A stretch of 10,109 nucleotides of DNA from an uncultured Planctomycetaceae bacterium (lineage in GTDB: Bacteria > Planctomycetota > Phycisphaerae > UBA1845 > UTPLA1), in the NCBI GenBank assembly GCA_938008425.1, contig CALLKH010000041.1, forward strand, positions 1 to 10,109, in the 5' to 3' direction. A model generated the notes under the pieces. That model had not been told where the DNA came from. It saw only the letters and a list, made by a program, of their open reading frames with translations, and made no database searches. The position numbers and the translations under genes were made by a program. Positions 6,889-10,109 of the stretch are shown here, piece by piece (position 1 is the first letter of the stretch; every line of letters starts with the position of its first letter).

Positions 6889-7431
6889 TTAGCCGGGAAG
6901 CTTGGTGTTGGGCTCGGCCCAGATGGAGTATTCGGTGCTGGACGAGTATCGGGGGTCGATGATCGTCGCACTGGCGTGACCATCGAGGAAGCCGAGCGAG
7001 AATCGGTTGTTCTTGCCGTGGTATCCCTCGGCGACGCGGGGAACGTTCGCAAGCGGCGCCTGTCCCGGGGCGACCATGTTATACGCATAGGTGTTGAAGG
7101 CGGACTCAGAGAAGATGACGAATCGCGACGCGGGGCCGCCGACCTTGTCCTTGAGCAGGGCCTTGCCGCCGAGCGTCATGTTGGGAATCTGGGGTCGGAT
7201 TGAATACCAGCCGCTGGCGCCGTTGAAGGGAGGCCCTTCAACCCAGTACCAGTTGATCGGGTAGCTGTTGCCGTTGACGACCCACGACGGCTGCGTGCCT
7301 TCGGGGCTCGGTCCGCCGCCGACGAGCGGAGTGGACTCCCACTTATCCGACGGGCAGACGTAGCTCTTGATGACGCCCTTGCCGTGGATGCCGGGAGCAA
7401 TGTACTTGTTGAAGGGACGCGTTTCGTTTCT
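6889..7431 (-). pseudogene. C-terminal half of the prepilin-like protein, downstream of the stop
   Basis: The frame stays open for 180 codons after the TAA. It begins with RNETRPFNKYI, a segment that normally continues the pilin domain, then YVCPSD (codons 141-146), an aromatic and Gly-rich region, and YHGKNNRFSLGFLDGH (254-269). The last resembles the processing-associated H-X9-DG motif but with 11 residues between His255 and Asp267. The first internal ATG is at 7179 and has no convincing ribosome binding site, so independent translation seems unlikely. Confidence 0.68.
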
Positions 7432-7782
7432 TTAGCGGAAGGTATCGCTTCCGTTGTAGATCGGATGATCCGAGTCGGTCTGGAAGCCGCCGTAAACGTA
7501 CTCGGACGAATAGCTCGCCGACTGTCCGGCGTAGGAGAAGCCGAGATTCCAAGGCAGCACGAGCTCGCCGTCATGATCATCGAAGTACATCGGGACCGTG
7601 CCCGCAAGCACGCGAAGGTTGTTGACGCAGTAGGAAACGTTCGCGGTCTCCTTCGCCCGGCTCAATGCGGGCAGGAGGATCGAAATGAGCAGCGCGATGA
7701 TCGATATGACGACGAGCAACTCAATCAGTGTGAAGCCCTGCCGTTGCGCGCCCCGCGCGAATCTTCCGTTTGTCGATTTCAT
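7432..7782 (-). CDS. N-terminal half of the prepilin-like protein (ends at in-frame TAA)
   Basis: This 116-residue open frame holds the class III signal: a basic leader of 16 residues ending in Gly16, then Phe17-Thr-Leu-Ile-Glu21 with the expected Glu at position +5, and a hydrophobic helix to about residue 40. [11 protein letters not shown] follows the helix, as in planctomycete pseudopilin-like proteins. The truncated product could still be cleaved and inserted in the membrane but would lack the globular C-terminal domain. Confidence 0.7.
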   Translation of the reverse strand: MKSTNGRFARGAQRQGFTLIELLVVISIIALLISILLPALSRAKETANVSYCVNNLRVLAGTVPMYFDDHDGELVLPWNLGFSYAGQSASYSSEYVYGGFQTDSDHPIYNGSDTFR

Positions 7783-7865
7783 AGTTACTCCACCTTTCAA
7801 CTGACTTCGCCGGCGTCCGGCGCCTGCCGCATGTGCGGCACTCAAAATTCACTTCTTATTACGAA

Positions 7866-8243
7866 CTATCGCGGACAATCGGGGCACTTCCCGGGTCCGC
7901 CTTCTGCCGACTCATTGGCATACCACTTGTCATGCGTATCGCAGTGGCGGGCGATGACACCGGTCGGCTGCCCGCACTTCTCGCAGGGAAACGTGGATCG
8001 GGGCAACGCTGCGCGGCGCGAACGCCCGGACTCCTCTGTCGCCGCATGGACACTGCCGGGGATTTCAAGTTCCTTGAGCTTGTCCGCATTGATCTGGAAG
8101 TGCTCTCCGCAGGACTCGCAAATCAGATCAGCCGGCTCCGGACCAAACTGCTGAACGCTTTCCTCACCACTCCAGAAATACACCACCATCGATGCAGTGA
8201 GAGCAATGACGATGATGCCTATTTTGAATCCCTTGCCACCCAT
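7866..8243 (-). CDS. Small membrane-anchored zinc-ribbon-like protein
   Basis: The 125-residue product has one N-terminal membrane segment (about 8-24, IGIIVIALTASMVVYFW) after a short basic leader. A soluble part follows with metal-binding pairs: Cys42-x2-Cys45, Cys87-x2-Cys90, Cys101-x2-His104 and Cys120-x2-Cys123. ICESCGEHF and CEKCGQPTG look like zinc knuckles of a ribbon type. No enzymatic domain is recognised. It lies directly upstream of the prepilin-like gene on the same strand (83-base gap), so a shared transcript and a role at the same envelope structure are plausible but inferred. ATG 8243 is preferred: it puts the helix near the N-terminus and has AGAGGG upstream. ATG 8288 would add 15 residues, including two Cys, and would read through a leader hairpin. 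Confidence 0.66.
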   Translation of the reverse strand: MGGKGFKIGIIVIALTASMVVYFWSGEESVQQFGPEPADLICESCGEHFQINADKLKELEIPGSVHAATEESGRSRRAALPRSTFPCEKCGQPTGVIARHCDTHDKWYANESAEGGPGKCPDCPR

Positions 8244-8259
8244 ATGCGACGATCCCTCT

Positions 8260-8312
8260 GGCCGACAGCATCGGACGACCATCGCCAATAGGTCAGGCGA
8301 TGGTTGTCGGCC
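8260..8312 (-). promoter_or_regulatory. Imperfect palindrome/hairpin in the leader of the zinc-ribbon gene
   Basis: The blocks GGCCGACA (8260-8267) and ACCATCGCC (8278-8286) pair with the continuous GGCGATGGTTGTCGGCC (8296-8312). This gives a 17-bp stem with a 10-base bulge on one side and a 9-base loop. It starts 17 bases upstream of ATG 8243, next to the putative ribosome binding site, so it could control translation as RNA or serve as an operator. Confidence 0.4.
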
Positions 8313-8716
8313 GAAGTTACGGCGAAATCTTCAATAGTTTATGGTTGATGGACTGGACATCCGACGCATCGCGAAACCCTCGAAAAGCCGCGTGTCTTTT
8401 ACACGGGATTCGCAGGGCGTCTTCGACGCGTTGGCGACAACCGCACGTTCACGCGTCGTTCGATGCATGACGAGCCTGTCCGTGGTCCCAGAGGTGCTGG
8501 GACATCCACAACCACCCTCAATCTGAATCTTAGCACAATTCCTGTTACCGAAACAGCATTTTCCATGGGAGTTTAGTGTAGTCCGACGTTGCGGTTGCGG
8601 ACGAACTTGGCCGCCATCGAGCTGTTTGCGTTAACAGCAGCTGACTTCTTTCCGGATCTCCCACGCCCGCTCGCTCACGATGAATTTAGTTGATGTAAGT
8701 TGTTGATAATACTAAC
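8313..8716. other. Non-coding stretch of about 400 bases with small dyads
   Basis: No credible gene is seen here. A 61-codon + frame (8341-8526) has no recognisable domain or ribosome binding site. Three small inverted repeats stand out: GTCCCAG-AGGTG-CTGGGAC (8485-8503), CTGTT-ACCGA-AACAG (8542-8556) and GCTGTT-TGCGTT-AACAGC (8621-8638). The end near 8680-8720 is AT-rich. It separates the PEP-CTERM gene stop from the zinc-ribbon gene start and should hold the latter's promoter, which I cannot place. Confidence 0.5.
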
Positions 8717-9499
8717 TTAATGGCGATTACTGCGCGAAATAGCATGCACGGGCGTGTGCCGAGTTCCCCGTCGAACAATCAATACGAAAATGGGGAGGAT
8801 CAGACTCAGAACACCGGGCTCCGGGACAACCGAAAGCAGGAGCCTCGGACGGGCATTCGAATCTCCAAAATTTCTGGAATGAACCACCATGCTGACGCTC
8901 GAATCGGCCGGCAACAGGTGTAGTGATACGTCACCCCCCGAGCTCAGATCGGCGATGAAAGCGCCGGCCGCCAGGAGCGGGTAAGTGGCCGAACCCGCGA
9001 CTACGCCGCCGAAATTGAACGTCCCAACCGCCTCGTCGGTCGGCGTAAGAAAGCCCGGCAGAGAATTGAACGTAATCCCGGACATGGACGGCACGCTCGG
9101 CGAACCGGCACCCTCCGCCCATGCGTCGCTTTGCAGCCAGCGGATCGAAAAGAGTCCGCCGGCGGATGCATTGAAGATGGGGTTGTTTGGAGAGGTGGCG
9201 GTGAGCTGAAGTTGAACGGCCTGGATGGTCCACTGTCCGACGCCGAACTGGGCGTCGAGGAGCGACGTCGCGGCCGACGAGTTGAACCGAAGCACCGACT
9301 GAAATTCGCCGCGCGGCAGACCGGCCGCCGAGACCGCGAGGCCGCCGGCGGCGCCGTAGTTGTTGTTCGGATTCGCGCCGGACACGAAGGCATCGGCGAC
9401 CGCCGGCAGTTCGACGATCCCGCCGGCGCGTGCGTCGGCGGCCGGCATCAGCAGGCCTGACATTGCAGTGATGATCAGCAGCGAATTAAGTCGCCTCAT
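8717..9499 (-). CDS. PEP-CTERM secreted protein with DNRLRE-type domain
   Basis: The 260-residue protein begins with a signal peptide (MRRLNSLLIITAMSGLLMP, likely cleaved near ADARA, about residue 25). The first mature part, VADAFVSGANPNNNYGAAGGL with FQSVLRF at 67-72, matches DNRLRE/CBM96-like beta-sandwich domains; their conserved opening is an Asp followed by an Asn-rich loop. Near the end is a PEP-CTERM sorting signal: VVPEPG (224-229), a hydrophobic helix (230-242) and RR (243-244). This directs proteins to the exosortase/archaeosortase-type system for cell-surface or biofilm display. Unusually, 16 residues (GTRHTPVHAISRSNRH) follow the Arg pair, where such proteins normally stop. ATG 9499 is preferred over 9520 because GGGGGAG lies 5 bases upstream and the signal peptide then starts cleanly. 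A role in matrix or polysaccharide binding is inference. Confidence 0.8.
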   Translation of the reverse strand: MRRLNSLLIITAMSGLLMPAADARAGGIVELPAVADAFVSGANPNNNYGAAGGLAVSAAGLPRGEFQSVLRFNSSAATSLLDAQFGVGQWTIQAVQLQLTATSPNNPIFNASAGGLFSIRWLQSDAWAEGAGSPSVPSMSGITFNSLPGFLTPTDEAVGTFNFGGVVAGSATYPLLAAGAFIADLSSGGDVSLHLLPADSSVSMVVHSRNFGDSNARPRLLLSVVPEPGVLSLILPIFVLIVRRGTRHTPVHAISRSNRH

Positions 9500-9542
9500 G
9501 TACTCCCCCGGTGGTCGCAAACAGGAATCGGATCAACTCCCC

Positions 9543-9548
9543 ATTATA
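9543..9548 (-). promoter_or_regulatory. Likely -10 box of the PEP-CTERM gene
   Basis: On the - strand, 9548-9543 reads TATAAT, 43 bases upstream of ATG 9499. The region around the expected -35 is CCCC-AAAAGA-GGGG (9562-9575), a small dyad instead of a TTGACA-like box, so an activator-dependent promoter is conceivable. Confidence 0.45.
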
Positions 9549-9750
9549 GAGAATTCGATCACCCCTCTTTTGGGGATGTCCGAATGGTGCGTAATTTATT
9601 GCAAGCCGGTCCGAGAATGCCGCGAACCGGCGCGAGGTGTGTGGGTGCATTCGCGCGGGAGTTCAAGTGTGCGTCGTGGACAGCGGTTCGCTCTTGTGGC
9701 GAGCGTGCTGGCGCCATTCGTCCGCCGATTGCTATTCCCCCGGGTCGTCG

Positions 9751-10109
9751 CTATCCATCGCGCGATTGAATGGTTTTCTTCGCCGCTTTCAGTGCATCGC
9801 GCACGTCGTCGTCGAGTTCATGCGAGAGCGCCTTGTCCAGCCGCTTCAGGTCGGTCGGGCTTCCAAGTTCCCCCAGCGCCCGGACGGCCTCCAGCCGCAC
9901 GAGGCGTGACTCATCGTCCATCAGGAGATGGCCGAGAAGACCGCAGATCTTGTCGATGGAAAAGTGTTCGCGCGGCACGCAGGCGCCGGCCGCCTCGCAC
10001 GCGCGGCGTCGGACGAGCGACTTCTTGTCCTCAAGCACGAGGATGATCAGTTCCACGCTGGTGTCGGGATCGCGCCGGGCGGCGATGCCGGCGACGGCCA
10101 TGGCGCGAA
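9751..10109 (-). CDS. HEAT-repeat protein, C-terminal part (runs off the window)
   Basis: The frame is open from the right edge to TAG at 9753-9751; the start is outside the window, so the ATG at 10101 is probably internal. The visible part of about 118 residues shows at least two HEAT/PBS-lyase-type helical repeats: VELIILVLEDKKSLVRRRACEAAG and GLLMDDESRLVRLEAVRALGELG-like (LLGHLLMDDESRLVRLEAVR), each with the D-x2-x-VR-x2-A pattern, and a final LDDDVRDALKAAKK. Such repeats form curved scaffolds for protein contacts and are common in planctomycete proteins of unknown role. The C-terminus, KKTIQSRDG, closes the last helix. About 200 bases separate its end from the PEP-CTERM promoter, so a shared transcript is possible but not indicated. 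Confidence 0.7.
   Translation of the reverse strand, partial: RAMAVAGIAARRDPDTSVELIILVLEDKKSLVRRRACEAAGACVPREHFSIDKICGLLGHLLMDDESRLVRLEAVRALGELGSPTDLKRLDKALSHELDDDVRDALKAAKKTIQSRDG

Larger units (their letters stand above)
6889..7782 (-). pseudogene. Prepilin-like (type II secretion/pseudopilin family) gene interrupted by an in-frame TAA
   Basis: Read as one frame, 6889-7782 encodes 297 codons with the usual planctomycete prepilin architecture: leader and N-terminal helix, NNLR segment, CPSD motif, and a C-terminal DG motif. Codon 117 (7434-7432) is TAA. The frame before and after it is continuous and protein-like, so the lesion is a single nonsense change, not a frameshift; AAA, CAA or GAA would each restore it by one substitution. 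ATG 7782 follows AGGTGGAG at good spacing. It lies 83 bases after the zinc-ribbon gene and ends at a strong terminator. A sequencing error, a recent inactivation, or stop readthrough are all possible. Such proteins are exported, cleaved by prepilin peptidase and assembled into pseudopili, or have unknown envelope roles. Confidence 0.75.

Noticed and set aside
8341..8526. Small + strand frame of 61 codons in the non-coding stretch
   Set aside because: It has no ribosome binding site, no domain and no hydrophobic or repeat pattern; the length is expected by chance.
9360..10046. + strand frame of 228 codons across the PEP-CTERM promoter and HEAT gene
   Set aside because: It crosses the promoter and the opposite-strand HEAT repeats, and its Arg/Pro-rich end is a typical shadow translation.
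1..10109. Search for CRISPR arrays, tRNA/rRNA genes, insertion sequence ends and long repeats
   Set aside because: No regularly spaced direct repeats, cloverleaf-like sequence, transposase motif or long terminal inverted repeat was found by eye.

Overview
The window looks like chromosomal DNA of a planctomycete, probably close to Phycisphaerae. The case rests on three things: a prepilin-like gene with the [17 protein letters not shown] leader, a CPSD motif and a C-terminal DG motif; a PEP-CTERM secreted protein with a DNRLRE-type N-terminus; and high-GC coding in most genes. No rRNA, tRNA, CRISPR array or insertion sequence was seen. Genes are short transcription units in mixed orientation, not one long operon.

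Left part (1-1796, + strand), an accessory-looking stretch. It starts with the C-terminal end of a DUF5131 (phage Gp37/Gp68, 'three-Cys-motif') protein that overlaps its usual partner TcmP, a Rossmann/methyltransferase-like protein. TcmP reads visibly AT-richer than the metabolic genes further right. Next come a ribbon-helix-helix antitoxin-like gene without a toxin and, 9 bases later, a DinB-like putative metalloprotein.

Middle part (1814-6660). A membrane-anchored protein resembling DUF1444/UPF0354 (- strand) lies divergent from a CYTH-domain protein (+). An extended short-chain dehydrogenase follows with its own good sigma70-like promoter, then a Nudix hydrolase. A major facilitator transporter on the - strand overlaps the Nudix gene tail to tail by 20 bases.

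Right part (6700-10109, - strand), envelope and secretion genes. A small membrane-anchored zinc-ribbon-like protein is followed by a prepilin-like gene. That gene is cut by an in-frame TAA at codon 117, although its frame stays open and protein-like on both sides, and it ends at a strong intrinsic terminator. After roughly 400 bases of non-coding DNA containing small dyads come a PEP-CTERM/DNRLRE protein with an unusual tail beyond its sorting signal, and a partial HEAT-repeat protein running off the right edge.

The points most worth checking are the DUF5131-TcmP pair as a possible mobile or defence-type module, the nonsense codon in the prepilin gene, and the orphan antitoxin coupled to a DinB-like gene. 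No complete new system can be demonstrated from this window alone.
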